The notes under the pieces were generated by a model. It was not told the origin of the DNA, did not search any database, and saw only the letters and a list, made by a program, of their open reading frames with translations. A DNA stretch of 64,000 bases from positions 2,217,744 to 2,281,743 of the forward strand of contig NW_009799179.1 in the NCBI RefSeq assembly GCF_000213175.1. Direction: 5' to 3'. The position numbers and the translations under genes are program-made. This document shows positions 22,566 to 34,277 of this stretch, piece by piece (within the stretch, counting starts at the first letter, position 1; each line of letters starts with the position of its first letter). The stretch is from Neurospora tetrasperma FGSC 2508. Lineage: Eukaryota; Ascomycota; Sordariomycetes; Sordariales; Sordariaceae.

Positions 22566-22799
22566 TGATACCGGACCAATGTATCTACATAGATTTCTGG
22601 TGGTGAAGGTCATGGACCTGCCCCTTCCCGGCAGGCACTTGCCTGCCGGGCTCGCGCTTCACTTCACTTAGACAGGCCCGATAAGATAACGACTGCGATG
22701 GGATATATCAACCCCATCTTGAAGCAGTCGTTCTCATCAACCTTCTTAGAGGACATCATCCTTCACAATACATTATTTTACCCTACTGCTCCCGCATCA
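22566..22799 (+). repeat. 5' LTR of the Gypsy element
   Basis: This 234-bp repeat matches 30280-30513 at every base read. It holds a GC-rich perfect inverted repeat at 22627-22650 (11-bp arms CCCGGCAGGCA with a 2-nt centre), which could fold at the RNA level. Confidence 0.95.
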
Positions 22800-22801
22800 A
22801 A

Positions 22802-22814
22802 TGGTAGCTGCAAC
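22802..22814 (+). other. Candidate primer-binding site of the Gypsy element
   Basis: TGGTAGCTGCAAC begins 2 nt after the 5' LTR. Starting with TGG just behind the LTR is what is expected for a site complementary to a tRNA 3' end. The tRNA was not identified. Confidence 0.45.
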
Positions 22815-23419
22815 TAAAAAGATTTAGTTGACCAAACCAAACCACCAAAAGTCGACCCTTCACTCAAGAGATCGACAAACCACCCCACCCGCGACCCATT
22901 CACTTGCCGTCGCAAACCTCTACGATCGATAAGACCCTTCGCGCGACCAACTCGAGCGACGACCCCCGATCACCTCTTCAAACTTTGAACTCTGGCGCCC
23001 GACTTCTGACGAGCCCCGATTCACAATCACCTCCCAATCCTGCACCCTTCAAGAAACCAAGCGCGACGAATTCAGGTACTCGCGCGGGAATCAAGAAGAC
23101 CCCCAAAATCGCAGCACGAGTCTACACCCCTTCCTACATCACCCTTTCGTTTGATGCTGACCGCTCACGATTTGGGGTTCACCGCAACACCTTGATCCAG
23201 TCTCCAGAAAGACGGCGAATTCAGGTACCCGTTCGATCTAGATCGACTGATGCTATAGGTTTCCCCCCTCCCCACGGCGAATCCAGGTAACCGTCGGAGG
23301 TCGCTCTCCACCCGTCACAAACGCAGAAATCCCCTCATAAGCCGCAACTCGCAACATCCTCGTCAGAAGACACGCAGATCCAAACAAGAAGAGCTGACTA
23401 TACGTAGAATAACGGTACG

Positions 23420-24274
23420 ATGTCCGGGAAACAGCCCTCCGACCCGTCGGAGCAACCACCCGACCCGTCCCTCCCGCGAACCAAGCTTCCACTACCCCTG
23501 GGCGCAATCACAACGGAACTACCAGAGAGCCCAACCTCCCCGACAAACGACGAAGAAGGCAACCCGTTGACAACCCAGGGAACCACGTCAGACACGGACG
23601 CAAACGCTCCGAGCCGCCAACGCAGGAGACCGCCCCCATCCATCCCCAGAGTAACACGCACGATGTCTCGAACCTTGTCAAAAACACCCGGCGAGGATGA
23701 CCTCGAAGCCACAGAAGACGATACGCCACTCGTCTACACGAAGTCCCAAGTACCAGATCCCGCCCCTGGCCCCTCACAGTTGAAAGGCAAACAGAAAGCG
23801 GAACCAGGCAAGAAGGCACAACCATGGGTGAGACCAACAAAGTTGGGCGGCAACAAGGACACCGTGGAGTATCTGGAAGCCACCTTGTTAGACAGCCACG
23901 GTACGTTGACCAACGAATTGAAAGGAATCAAGGACGATGTGAAAACTATAAAAGACGTCCAGGGCCAACTGAACAATTCCCTTGACTCTCTAATCAAATC
24001 ACAACACTCCTTGCAAATCTCCCTGAACAACTTCACCAACAACAACAACAACAACACCAACAACAACAACCCCAGCCCTAGCCCCCAAACCATGAGCTCG
24101 AACTCTGGCAGCGGGCAGCCCCCAGGGCAACCCAACAACCCACCTGCCCCCTCTTCTTCCCCCCTCCCACCAGCCGGAAACCCTCAAAACCAACAAGCCT
24201 CCCAAAATCAACAAGCCTCGCAAAATCAACCAGCAATAAACACACCAACCACCACGCAACCCCCGCCAACGTAA
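23420..24274 (+). CDS. First open frame of the Gypsy element
   Basis: A 284-residue frame between the leader and the long frame. It is rich in Pro, Ser, Thr, Asn and Gln, with a charged central stretch (residues about 125-200) that may form a coiled coil, an Asn run and a Gln/Pro-rich end. No capsid or zinc-knuckle motif is visible in it; the capsid-like part sits at the start of the next frame. It could be an accessory or N-terminal Gag part. How the two frames are coordinated was not determined. Confidence 0.6.
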   Translation: MSGKQPSDPSEQPPDPSLPRTKLPLPLGAITTELPESPTSPTNDEEGNPLTTQGTTSDTDANAPSRQRRRPPPSIPRVTRTMSRTLSKTPGEDDLEATEDDTPLVYTKSQVPDPAPGPSQLKGKQKAEPGKKAQPWVRPTKLGGNKDTVEYLEATLLDSHGTLTNELKGIKDDVKTIKDVQGQLNNSLDSLIKSQHSLQISLNNFTNNNNNNTNNNNPSPSPQTMSSNSGSGQPPGQPNNPPAPSSSPLPPAGNPQNQQASQNQQASQNQPAINTPTTTQPPPT

Positions 24275-24334
24275 GTATGGACAAGCACAAACAACCTGAC
24301 GTCATACCAGACTGCACAGTCTATTCTAGCCGGA

Positions 24335-27300
24335 ATGATGCCTTCCACTGCCCAGCAAAACACACAGTCAACACAAGTCCATGGACGATTTGCAAGACTA
24401 CCAAACCTAGGAGGACATCCAACACCTACCCCACTTACACTACCCCATCAGCAAGGAGCAGGAGCCGCACCCTTTCAACCCCAAGCCGGCCCCGCATACG
24501 TCGTGGACCCCGACGCCTACACAAAAATCAAGCCAGAGGAAGTCGGCATCTTCGACCCACAATGGATCGGAGACGAAGACGACATTGGCATGATTCGCGA
24601 CGGGACCAAGGTGATTTGGACCGACGTCTCCTCCTTCAGGGATAGGATCCAAACCTACCTGGAGGACCCAAACACAGGAGATCGAAACGCATCACAATTA
24701 ATGTCTATCTTCCAGACCCTGCTGGGCGGGCGTGCCTTGTTGTGGTGGAACACAGAGCTGTCCTTGGATCAACGAGCCGATATCCGTAATAGCGGCATCT
24801 TGGTAGCAATCGACGCATTGTTCATTCGTTTTGCACCAGACTCAGCTACAGCCACAAGAAGATTTACGGAATGCCGGCTATCGTTGAGGAATATTGCAGA
24901 AGACGAATCCTGTTACGATATGCACTTCCAGAAGAAATTGCGCTATGCTCGTGCCATGGGCATTATGGACTCGAACCAAACGAACTGGCAGGGCGCTATG
25001 ACACAGATTTGGGCCGCCCTAGATTTGAGGATAAAGCAATATTTGAGAGCACCATCTCGGTTTGAGGACTTCCAATCATACATGAGGGAAATATCAGATA
25101 CCAGGGAAGTTCTTATGTCAGCAGCAAGGCAATATTACCCCAATGTGAAGCCCATATCATCAAGCAGTCGCGCCGCCCAGATCCTAGCCAGCACACGTGA
25201 AGAATACCGAGAACCCTACACTCCACGGTACTCTGAACGACGATATGGTGACCGCCGCGACAACCGTGACCAACGTGAGAACCGGAATCGACGTGACAAC
25301 CGTGAACGCCGCGGAAGCCGTGACTACCAGAGGCACTCAAACGACTCCAGAAACAGCAGCCGTGATCGAGATCGCTCATACTACAATCGCGACCGCGACC
25401 GCTCCCGTGACTCTCAACGTGACAGGTATCGAAGTGACAAAGACAGAGACACCGCCTGGAAGCCGACCAACCGGCGCAAAGACTCTCCGATGCCGAAGCA
25501 CAGACCTCACCACGCTCGGGAAAAGGACGACGAGGAAGACGCAGGCTATTTGGCGTCGGATGCGCCATCAGACGACGGATCTGTCGAAGAAGACGCGTAC
25601 GTGGTACTCGACGCATCGGTTACGTGTCACAAATGCCACAAGAGTTTCTCAAGTGCAGTAGATGCCAAATACCATTCAAGAAGGTGCAGAACAACCAAGG
25701 CTGTCAAAAGAGAACGGATCCGCACCCCCTCACCAGTGGACGTACCAGAACGAACGTGCGGATACTGCAAGCACATCTGGGATTCAAGGAACGCGTTGTT
25801 CAAGCACTTGAAGACATGTGAATTCGCTGCAAAGGGCAAGATTAAAAACGACGCTGCCAAAGTCAACCAAGCGCACTTGGTCCAACCCACAGTCTCCTTC
25901 AACAACAGAGTGACGATAATGAACAACCCAGAGAAGGAGGCGACCTTGCCCAAGCCACGCATCGTCAACGCTTTCTCCACAGAAGGCATTCCCGAAGCCA
26001 ACGCCTTGTCAAGCTACACCCACCTACGAGTTCAAGTCCAAGCGCACCCCGACTCCCAAAAGAGCGAAATATGCATCGATCCCGGCACCGGCCGAACAAT
26101 GATCAGCAGAGACTTCCTTTCTCAATTAGAACACACCACCGAAAAACGGAAGGCCAAACTGAGAGGAATCGGGAAAGACGTCGTGCAGGTAGAGGAGTGG
26201 GCAACCTTTACACTGTACATTCCAAGCAAAGACGACAAAGACGAGGACATCCTACTCAAGATTTCGAAGTCCGGATGGGTAATGGACGAATTGGCACCAA
26301 ACGTTCTACTGGGAAACGACTTTATGTCCCCGTACCACGGAAGCATCGACTACGAGACTAGGGAAGTAAGTCTCAAATCACTCAACGCAAAGTTCCCATT
26401 CGAGGTGAAAACAAGAGGAACACCCTGTATCCGCAAAGTGAGAAGTGCACAAAAGCACATCCTATTTCCGGGACAACAAACCATGATTATGGTGAATTAT
26501 AAACCGCTGCCCAAAGACAGATCTTTCACTTTCAACTCGAGCCACCCCGCCGCGATGCACGCCAGAATCAACCACAAAACTCCAAGAGTCGTGATGGTTC
26601 GAAACAATACCAATGGGACAATAACTATACGAAAGAACTCCCAACTAGGCACGATCAACGAAATCACAGACAGCGGCTACTTCGTGGCATCATGGACCGG
26701 CGCCCTAAAAGCCTTGGCCTTGGGGACAGCCCTGACGACAACGCCCGCCGAGACGGCCGCGACAACGGAAGTAACAGCCTACAGCACTTCGGAAGCGGTA
26801 AACGCAGAATTTACCCTGTCACCCATGGTCAGAAGCGTAGCCCAAAACAATACACCAATCCCGTTCACCGAACCGCCACCAGCCACCACGATACAACAAC
26901 CCACCGACACCAATCAGACCCCATTGACAGACCAAGTGCACGATATAATCAACGGCAAACCCCCGGTCCCCCGAACCCCAGAAAAGCAATCCACCCTGGG
27001 ACTGAAGATAATCGCCAACCAGCCAGAGCTGACGTCCCCAGAAGGCGTGCACATCTATGACGGCGACAAATCATGGACCACACAACTCGCGAAAGTGGTA
27101 AAGGACTTCCCAAAAATATGGCAGGAAGGAACAACCATCGAAATGGAGACTAAGGACATGATGAAAGTACCGCTGGTAGAAGGATGGCAGAACCAGAAGG
27201 TAAACTCTAGAGTTTACCCCCTCAGCCAAAAGGACAAGGACGTCGTCGACAAAGTCTTCAACGAGCTACACGCGCAAGGAAAAATGACGTGGCAAATGGA

Positions 27301-30208
27301 GGCGACGCCGTTTTCCCACCCAGTCTTCGTGGTATGGAGAACAGTGCACGGGGAACAGAAAGGACGAGTGGTAATAGATTTGAGGGCATTGAACAGAGTG
27401 TCCATCCCAGACAACTACCCACTACCACTGCAAGCCGATATTATCAACGCTTTACGAGGAAAAGCATATATTACAGTCATCGACGCAACAGCTTTCTTCT
27501 ACCAATTCGGCGTCTGGCCACCACATCGCGACAGATTGACACTGATAAGTCATCGAGGATTGGAAACCCCAACAGTGGCATTGATGGGTTATAGGAACTC
27601 ACCGGCTTTTGTGCAACGATATATGGATCGACTCCTGTCAAAATACGCTAGCTTTTGCAAGGCTTTTATCGACGACATTGTGATATTCTCGGACACAAAA
27701 GAAGACCACCTTCGGCACCTTCGCCAAGTCTTTACCTTGTTCACCAAGAAGCGAGTCGCTATTTCCCCCAAGAAATCGTTTTTGGGCTTCCCCGACGTGG
27801 AATTGCTGGGATTCAGAGTTGACTCACTGGGCTTATCCAATACTAAAGACCGCATTGACGCCTTTCGGCGAATCCGGTTCCCGGAGCACCTGAAAGCCCT
27901 GGAGCAATATATCGGGAGCACCGGTTTCTTACGACACCTAATTCCTTATTACGCCCAACTCGTCGAGCCGCTACAGAAAAGGAAAGTCGAGCTTCTGAAG
28001 GAAGGACGAACAACAGGAAAGCTGGAGGTGGGGAACATCACAAAGCGGCAGAACTACTGTCGTTCAGCGCGATTCAAGCCAAACGAAAAGGAACAGCTTG
28101 CCTTCAGATCATTGCAAGACGCCATCTGCAAGGAACCCACGATCCTATACCACTTCGATCCAGAGAAGGAATTGTTCGTTCAGGTAGATGGATCCCTCGA
28201 GAACGGATTCGGCGTTATGGTGTTCCATCGCAACACAACCGCACCATGGGACAGGAACCCTATACCGTCGACAGAGGTAAGGCCCATTATGTTCCTAAGC
28301 AAATGCTTATCCACCCCCGAGCTGAGATACGGACCGTCCGAGTTGGAAGTCGCCTGCCTGGTATGGGCCGTGAAGAGACTGCGGACCATGATTCATTCCT
28401 CCACGAAAACAGTCGTCATTTTGACCGACCACGCCGCCACAAAGGGGATCATCGAACAAACAACACTACAAACCGGCTCAACGGATAGGGCTAACAAAAG
28501 GTTGATCAACGCCTCCGTTTACCTATCGCAATATAATCTGCAAGTCCATCATTTGCCAGGGCGCCTGAACACCATACCCGACGCCCTGAGTAGGTTGAAA
28601 AGCAACGGCAAGAAAGAAGAGGAGGTTACGCTGGACAATGTCTGGCACGTGTACTCGGAAGCACAAATGGACGACAGCCTGATAGACGCATTCAGCAACG
28701 GATACAAAGCAGACAAAAAGTACGCCGACATCTTGAAGGATCTCCAAGGCAGCACCGAGGACGGCGAAAGCTTTTTCCGTCACGGGCATCCCTTCGAGCA
28801 AAGAAAAGGTCTGATCTACAACAGAAAAGCCGACGGATCCAGAACCCTTTGCATTCCACACAACCTAATCCAACAATTTCTCCAAGAAGCACACGACCAA
28901 AAGCACCATTTAGGGAGGGACCGAATGCTGTACGAACTGAAATCCGTCTCCTTCCCAAACAAAACATACTTGGTTAAGCAATACATCCGACACTGCCCCG
29001 GCTGCGAATTGAACCGCACTAGCAGGAATAAACCCAATGGCGACTACCAGGCTATTCGAACCACGGACGTCCCCATGAGAACCATCGCTATCGACTTTAT
29101 AGTAGCCCTTCCGCCAGTCCCTAGCAACGATACACCCTGGAAGGTACCCGGACACGACACCTACGATAGCCTGATGACGATGTCCTGCCCAGTATCAAAA
29201 AGAACCAACCTCCTGCCAGGGCACTCGACTTATACTGCCGAGGAATGGTCAATTGTTATGATAAGAAGCCTGTTGATGGCAGACTGGGGAATTCCGCAGG
29301 CTATCATCTCTGACAGAGATCGAAAATTTACATCGGCTTTGTGGAGGGGGCTGTGGAAACAACTAGGCACGAGGTTGTTGATGACGACCGCCTACCACCC
29401 ACAGAGTGACGGACTGTCCGAAAGGAAGAACCAAACAGTGGAAATCGCTTTGAGATACCACTACTTCGAGCAACCAGGCAATCCGTGGACGGAGATACTC
29501 CCGGCACTCCAGTGGAACTTGAACAACACCTTGTCCAGCCCTATAAAAGCTTCACCACACGAAATACTCTACGGCTTCAAGCTGCCCGGCCCCGTCGACC
29601 TCATTCACGACGCCGGGATACCGGAACCAGACTACGCCGCCCTGCGAGAGCATATCCGCAAAGACGCCGCCCTCGCCATGGACTTCGCCACCGCCATTGC
29701 AAAAAGAAGATACGACCAAGCACATCAAGCCGTACAATTCAAGGAAGGAGATGACGTATACCTGAAGCTCCACCACGGCTATCATCTCCCTGGCAACCCA
29801 CCAAGAAAGCTGTCACAGCAACGCAGCGGGCCATTCAAGATCAAGAAACGCGTCGGGAGGCTGGCATACGAGCTGGACTTACCAGCGCAATGGAAAATAC
29901 ACCCAGTCATATCCGTGGCCCACCTGAAGGCAGCCGCTGGCGACGATCCATTCGCAAGAACGCTCCCCCCTCCTGGGCCAGTGGTAGACGACCAGCTTGA
30001 TGGAACCAACGTGTACGAGGTGCAGGCAATCCTAAAACACAAAGACACGCCCACAGGAATGCAGTATTGGATAAAATGGAAGGGATATGGCAACGAGAGT
30101 AACGAATGGGTCGAAGAAGGAGAAATGAACGCGCCAGATCTGATTAGGGAATACTGGCAAAAGCACAGGGAGCCGATTCGAAGAAGTAAGCGCGGGGTAC
30201 AGAAATGA
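24335..30208 (+). CDS. Gag-Pol polyprotein of the Gypsy element
   Basis: A continuous 1,957-residue frame. Approximate parts: retrotransposon Gag/capsid-like region (24490-25130), Arg/Asp-rich basic stretch (25200-25480), two Cys/His zinc-finger-like motifs (25625-25830), aspartic protease-like region (26060-26360), reverse transcriptase (27200-27860, with FIDD as the catalytic box), RNase H (28080-28600), integrase with an HHCC zinc finger and catalytic core (28880-29600) and a C-terminal chromodomain (about 30010-30160; YWIKWKGYGNESNEWV). Chromodomains of this family guide insertion to methylated-histone heterochromatin, which fits its landing site in a RIP-mutated element. The protein looks complete. 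Confidence 0.93.
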   Translation: MMPSTAQQNTQSTQVHGRFARLPNLGGHPTPTPLTLPHQQGAGAAPFQPQAGPAYVVDPDAYTKIKPEEVGIFDPQWIGDEDDIGMIRDGTKVIWTDVSSFRDRIQTYLEDPNTGDRNASQLMSIFQTLLGGRALLWWNTELSLDQRADIRNSGILVAIDALFIRFAPDSATATRRFTECRLSLRNIAEDESCYDMHFQKKLRYARAMGIMDSNQTNWQGAMTQIWAALDLRIKQYLRAPSRFEDFQSYMREISDTREVLMSAARQYYPNVKPISSSSRAAQILASTREEYREPYTPRYSERRYGDRRDNRDQRENRNRRDNRERRGSRDYQRHSNDSRNSSRDRDRSYYNRDRDRSRDSQRDRYRSDKDRDTAWKPTNRRKDSPMPKHRPHHAREKDDEEDAGYLASDAPSDDGSVEEDAYVVLDASVTCHKCHKSFSSAVDAKYHSRRCRTTKAVKRERIRTPSPVDVPERTCGYCKHIWDSRNALFKHLKTCEFAAKGKIKNDAAKVNQAHLVQPTVSFNNRVTIMNNPEKEATLPKPRIVNAFSTEGIPEANALSSYTHLRVQVQAHPDSQKSEICIDPGTGRTMISRDFLSQLEHTTEKRKAKLRGIGKDVVQVEEWATFTLYIPSKDDKDEDILLKISKSGWVMDELAPNVLLGNDFMSPYHGSIDYETREVSLKSLNAKFPFEVKTRGTPCIRKVRSAQKHILFPGQQTMIMVNYKPLPKDRSFTFNSSHPAAMHARINHKTPRVVMVRNNTNGTITIRKNSQLGTINEITDSGYFVASWTGALKALALGTALTTTPAETAATTEVTAYSTSEAVNAEFTLSPMVRSVAQNNTPIPFTEPPPATTIQQPTDTNQTPLTDQVHDIINGKPPVPRTPEKQSTLGLKIIANQPELTSPEGVHIYDGDKSWTTQLAKVVKDFPKIWQEGTTIEMETKDMMKVPLVEGWQNQKVNSRVYPLSQKDKDVVDKVFNELHAQGKMTWQMEATPFSHPVFVVWRTVHGEQKGRVVIDLRALNRVSIPDNYPLPLQADIINALRGKAYITVIDATAFFYQFGVWPPHRDRLTLISHRGLETPTVALMGYRNSPAFVQRYMDRLLSKYASFCKAFIDDIVIFSDTKEDHLRHLRQVFTLFTKKRVAISPKKSFLGFPDVELLGFRVDSLGLSNTKDRIDAFRRIRFPEHLKALEQYIGSTGFLRHLIPYYAQLVEPLQKRKVELLKEGRTTGKLEVGNITKRQNYCRSARFKPNEKEQLAFRSLQDAICKEPTILYHFDPEKELFVQVDGSLENGFGVMVFHRNTTAPWDRNPIPSTEVRPIMFLSKCLSTPELRYGPSELEVACLVWAVKRLRTMIHSSTKTVVILTDHAATKGIIEQTTLQTGSTDRANKRLINASVYLSQYNLQVHHLPGRLNTIPDALSRLKSNGKKEEEVTLDNVWHVYSEAQMDDSLIDAFSNGYKADKKYADILKDLQGSTEDGESFFRHGHPFEQRKGLIYNRKADGSRTLCIPHNLIQQFLQEAHDQKHHLGRDRMLYELKSVSFPNKTYLVKQYIRHCPGCELNRTSRNKPNGDYQAIRTTDVPMRTIAIDFIVALPPVPSNDTPWKVPGHDTYDSLMTMSCPVSKRTNLLPGHSTYTAEEWSIVMIRSLLMADWGIPQAIISDRDRKFTSALWRGLWKQLGTRLLMTTAYHPQSDGLSERKNQTVEIALRYHYFEQPGNPWTEILPALQWNLNNTLSSPIKASPHEILYGFKLPGPVDLIHDAGIPEPDYAALREHIRKDAALAMDFATAIAKRRYDQAHQAVQFKEGDDVYLKLHHGYHLPGNPPRKLSQQRSGPFKIKKRVGRLAYELDLPAQWKIHPVISVAHLKAAAGDDPFARTLPPPGPVVDDQLDGTNVYEVQAILKHKDTPTGMQYWIKWKGYGNESNEWVEEGEMNAPDLIREYWQKHREPIRRSKRGVQK

Positions 30209-30279
30209 GAGAAGGAGAATATCGTTGAAGGAGACGATAATTGCTGAGGACAGCAAGGTTTCTTTTGTACGCCGGCATT

Positions 30280-30513
30280 TGATACCGGACCAATGTATCT
30301 ACATAGATTTCTGGTGGTGAAGGTCATGGACCTGCCCCTTCCCGGCAGGCACTTGCCTGCCGGGCTCGCGCTTCACTTCACTTAGACAGGCCCGATAAGA
30401 TAACGACTGCGATGGGATATATCAACCCCATCTTGAAGCAGTCGTTCTCATCAACCTTCTTAGAGGACATCATCCTTCACAATACATTATTTTACCCTAC
30501 TGCTCCCGCATCA
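30280..30513 (+). repeat. 3' LTR of the Gypsy element
   Basis: Reads as identical to 22566-22799 and is followed by AGTAA, the right target duplication. A purine-rich stretch lies some 70 bp upstream (about 30203-30222), but no clean polypurine tract abuts the repeat. Confidence 0.95.
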
Positions 30514-30518
30514 AGTAA

Positions 30519-33500
30519 TATATGTTTTTCGTATATTATTATATAATTATTAATCTCTTCGAACTATTAGATGAGCTTTATATTTAAGGTAATACCCTTC
30601 TACGTTAAATTTATATATATATTTTTATATTAAACCGAATAATTTAATAATCTTATTAGTATATTATTTGTAATTATTAATTTACATTTATAATTTCTTT
30701 TCCTTATAATCTTTTATATATTTTCGTTCTACTTTATAGAAGAGATTATTAAACGGATAATAATTAAAGTTTCTATAAACTTGAAGGGGAGGAGGGAACT
30801 TTTGTTAATAGAAATTAGCTAAGGTATTAAGGTCATTATAACGATTTATAATATTTCTAATTAACTTCGAGTCGTTAGAGAATTTTTTTCCTTCCTCCTT
30901 TTTATTAGTAGTTATATATTTTAATTAGTTAAGGGTTTCTTTATTAATAGGCTGTCTATTATATAACCTAATATTTATTTTATTTAAAGTAATTAAGAAG
31001 GACCTAACCTAATAGAGATATTTATTATATATTAGTTAGGTTTATTAGGGGTATAATATATTAAAACTATTAATAAGGAATAATATTAGATTTTCTAGGG
31101 GAGTAGGATACTTTATTTCCTCTTTATTTATTATTATTGCTTACTGATTATTTTGCGGTTGTAATTCTAGTATTGGAATTCTAGTGCCTTCTTAATATTG
31201 TCCCTCCTCTTATATATATATAGATTCAGTTAGTTTGGAAGTTATAGTACTATTGGCGGCGGGTAGGGCTTTAACGATTAGATTAGTTTCCTTATCTTTT
31301 ATTTTAGCGCTTTTAGTTGGTAATAGGTCGGATATATTAAATTTTGGTTAATAGATATTATTTAGTTGTACGGCTAATTTTTTAAGGGAGATATTAAAGG
31401 TATTATAGAGTTCTTTAATTATATTTATAAAGATTTTATCCTTATTAAAGACTACGTTTTTCGTTGTAATTACCTAGTTTATATATGGATTTTAGATACG
31501 ATAAATATTATTAGATTAGTAATTGATTAAATATTTAACCTAAGCGCGTCGTTTGAATTTTTAGGTTCGCTTTTAACTATATAGAATATTAATTATAAAT
31601 ATAAATATTTTATAATTATAGATTTTGAAGTAAGATAATTATAATATTAGTCTTTACTAACCGCCGTTGCGATTAATTATATATATAGTAAAGTATTCTT
31701 TTAGAGATTTTTAATTGAATTCCTATTGTAGAATTAAGTTTAATAAGTATATTACTACTATTATTATTTCTTTCTAGAATTTTTATAGTAAATTTACTAA
31801 TTCTCTTATTAGTACCGACTTCTCTTTAATTATACCCCTCGAACGTTTGGTACTACTATTTTATATTTGGGTATATAGAGTTAAGAGTTTAAGAATTATA
31901 TTATATTTAATTACGAAGGTAGTAATATAGGGTTTATTTATAATTATTTTATTATTATATTTAATTACCTTTAGTTGGATTTAGTAATAAAGTTTAAAAT
32001 TATTAAATAGCGATATTAGTATAGTAATAATCGAATCCGCTGTCTGGTCTGGTAAATAATATAATTATATTTTCCCGAACTAATAATTTATAATAATTAT
32101 TAAATTCGATATTGTACTTCTATTGGGTATTTTAATTAGGAGATAATTAAAGAAATTAATAGCGAGACGGAGATTAGGACTTTCTAGCGCGTTGCGGACC
32201 TCTCTATATATTTAGCGCTTTATTTTAATTATTATATAAGAATTATAATAAATAAGATTGGGGCCCTTTAAGCGTACTCTATATTCTTTATTTATTAATT
32301 AGGCTAAGGTTTCTAATTCTAGTTAATTAAAGCGAAGGTATTAATGTAAAGTATTACCCTTTTAAAGCTTTTTAATAGTTTTATTAGTAAACTGGTAAAA
32401 TTATATGTAAAAAGAGGATTGGTTAGTATGTATTTCGAGAAGTATATATTTTAATATAAATTAGTTGAATTTTGAGAGAGACGGTATAAATAGTTATTAT
32501 TTAAATAGAAGCGAAGGTACTTTAAATTAAAAAATTAATCCTAATATAGTCCCTTTTCTAATAACCTTTTTAGAGATATTAAGTTATATATTATTTTAGG
32601 TATAAGTATAATATTATTAAATTTAAAATTAATAGGGTAGCTCTCGTTGTTATTTAATATTAAGTAGACCAAACCGTATCCCTCGATTGTAATAAATATA
32701 TCTCCCGCCTAAATGTAGTCTCCCTCTCTCGTGGGTTTGAAACCTTTAAACCGACTAGCTTTATTAAAGATATAGATTATTATATTTAAATTAAAAATTA
32801 TTAAATTCTTTAATAGGTACTTTAGTCTATCCTTATAGGGTTTTAGTACTAGGAAATTCGCTTCGCAATATATATTACCGACCCGCCGGCCGTTAAATTA
32901 AAAGTTACTGACGTTATTTTAGTAGGATTCGTTAATTTTAGTATTTTTTAAGAATTTTTTAATCTTTTCTATTAACTTGGTGTCTTTTTAGTAATTCTTA
33001 TTAATTTATTTACATATATAATAGTTTTTTTTAAAGTTACCCGGTTGGTTCACTATATTAATATATTAATAGTATTTAAGTTTGTAATTTATACGTTTAT
33101 ATATAGGGTAAGCCCTCTTCGATTATTTATTATAATTTTAATAATTTTAATAGTTATTGGCCGGCTTTTTACTTCTATTATTTTAAGGGTTATTAGGAGC
33201 GTCCCTATTAGATTTAGTATATATAATTGCCGTTCTGAACATACTACCCTTATAGATTTGGGAGTGACCTTTATTTAATAAAAACGTTTTAAGGATTGTT
33301 TATTTAAATTTCCAGGCTATATTTATAAAGGTATAAAATTTATTATCCTTAATTTAATAATATACTATAATCTAAGTAGTAAGTAGGGACCCGGGGAATT
33401 TATTTATTATATAGAGGAAGTCTTAATACTAATTCTTTAAATTAATATATTTGTTAATATTATAGTATTAGCTAATAGTTATAATCCCTTCCTATTCTTT

Positions 33501-34277
33501 AAATTAAATAATCTAATTCTTTAGAGCGTAGGTAAGGCGGACCTTCTCCTAATATTTAGTATAAGTATCTTCCTTAATTCTTACAGGGTTATAATTAATT
33601 AACGTATAGAATTTATTATATTAAATAGTAATAATTTCAGTTTTTAGGAAGTAAATTAAATAAAGCTTCTTAATAGTATATTTCTTAATCTAATTTTTAA
33701 TATTATTAACATTAGTAATAAATTTGTCCTAAATTTTCTTCTCGTAATAGTAGTTGGCTAGAATAGTTTTATAATTATAGAAGTTAGATTTAAATGTGAA
33801 ACTTAAACGTTTAGCTATAAAGAAAACCTTTATAGGCGGACTAGTAGGAGTTGAAGTAAATGTTAGGGTCCGAGCCGGGATTATAATCGATTAGGTAGTT
33901 TAAAATAGCCAGGTACTAATAGCCGGGGGGCCGTTATTTATTTTAGTAATATTAAAAATTTATTATTAAATTTAGATATTCTTAGAAGGTTCTTAAAAGT
34001 TAGTAACTAACGGTTTAATAGGAGTATTAGGTTAAGGGATTCGCTTCTTAAGATCCGGGTTAATAAACGATTAGAATTTCTTATTGAATGCTTTATTTTT
34101 AAATCCCTTTTTCTAGAAATACTAATCTTTGGATTTATTAAAGATAACCTCGTTAGCGGTCTTAAAATTAATAAATATTATTGCATTATATTACTTTATT
34201 TACTTCGGTAGGTAATTATTATATTATATTTACCCGAGTTACTTTAATCGGTGATTATTGTGTATAAAATTCTTAAT
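30519..34277 (-). other. AT-rich interior of the old element, right part
   Basis: About 3.8 kb of TA-rich, RIP-like sequence that continues the interior interrupted at 22565. It has no meaningful frames and no further nested element that I can see. It ends at the right terminal repeat. Confidence 0.8.

Larger units (their letters stand above)
22566..30513 (+). mobile_element. Young Ty3/Gypsy chromovirus, looks whole
   Basis: A 7,948-bp element bounded by two 234-bp LTRs that read as identical, beginning TGATACC and ending GCATCA, with a 5-bp target duplication AGTAA (22561-22565 and 30514-30518). Parts in order: 5' LTR, a leader with a possible primer-binding site TGGTAGCTGCAAC at 22802-22814, a first frame (23420-24274), a long second frame (24335-30208) carrying gag-like, protease, reverse transcriptase, RNase H, integrase and chromodomain regions, a short tail and the 3' LTR. 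RT-RNase H-integrase order and a terminal chromodomain place it among Ty3/Gypsy chromoviruses. Its base composition is balanced, in sharp contrast to the AT-rich host element, so it escaped RIP. Identical LTRs point to a recent insertion. No obvious break was seen. Confidence 0.95.
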
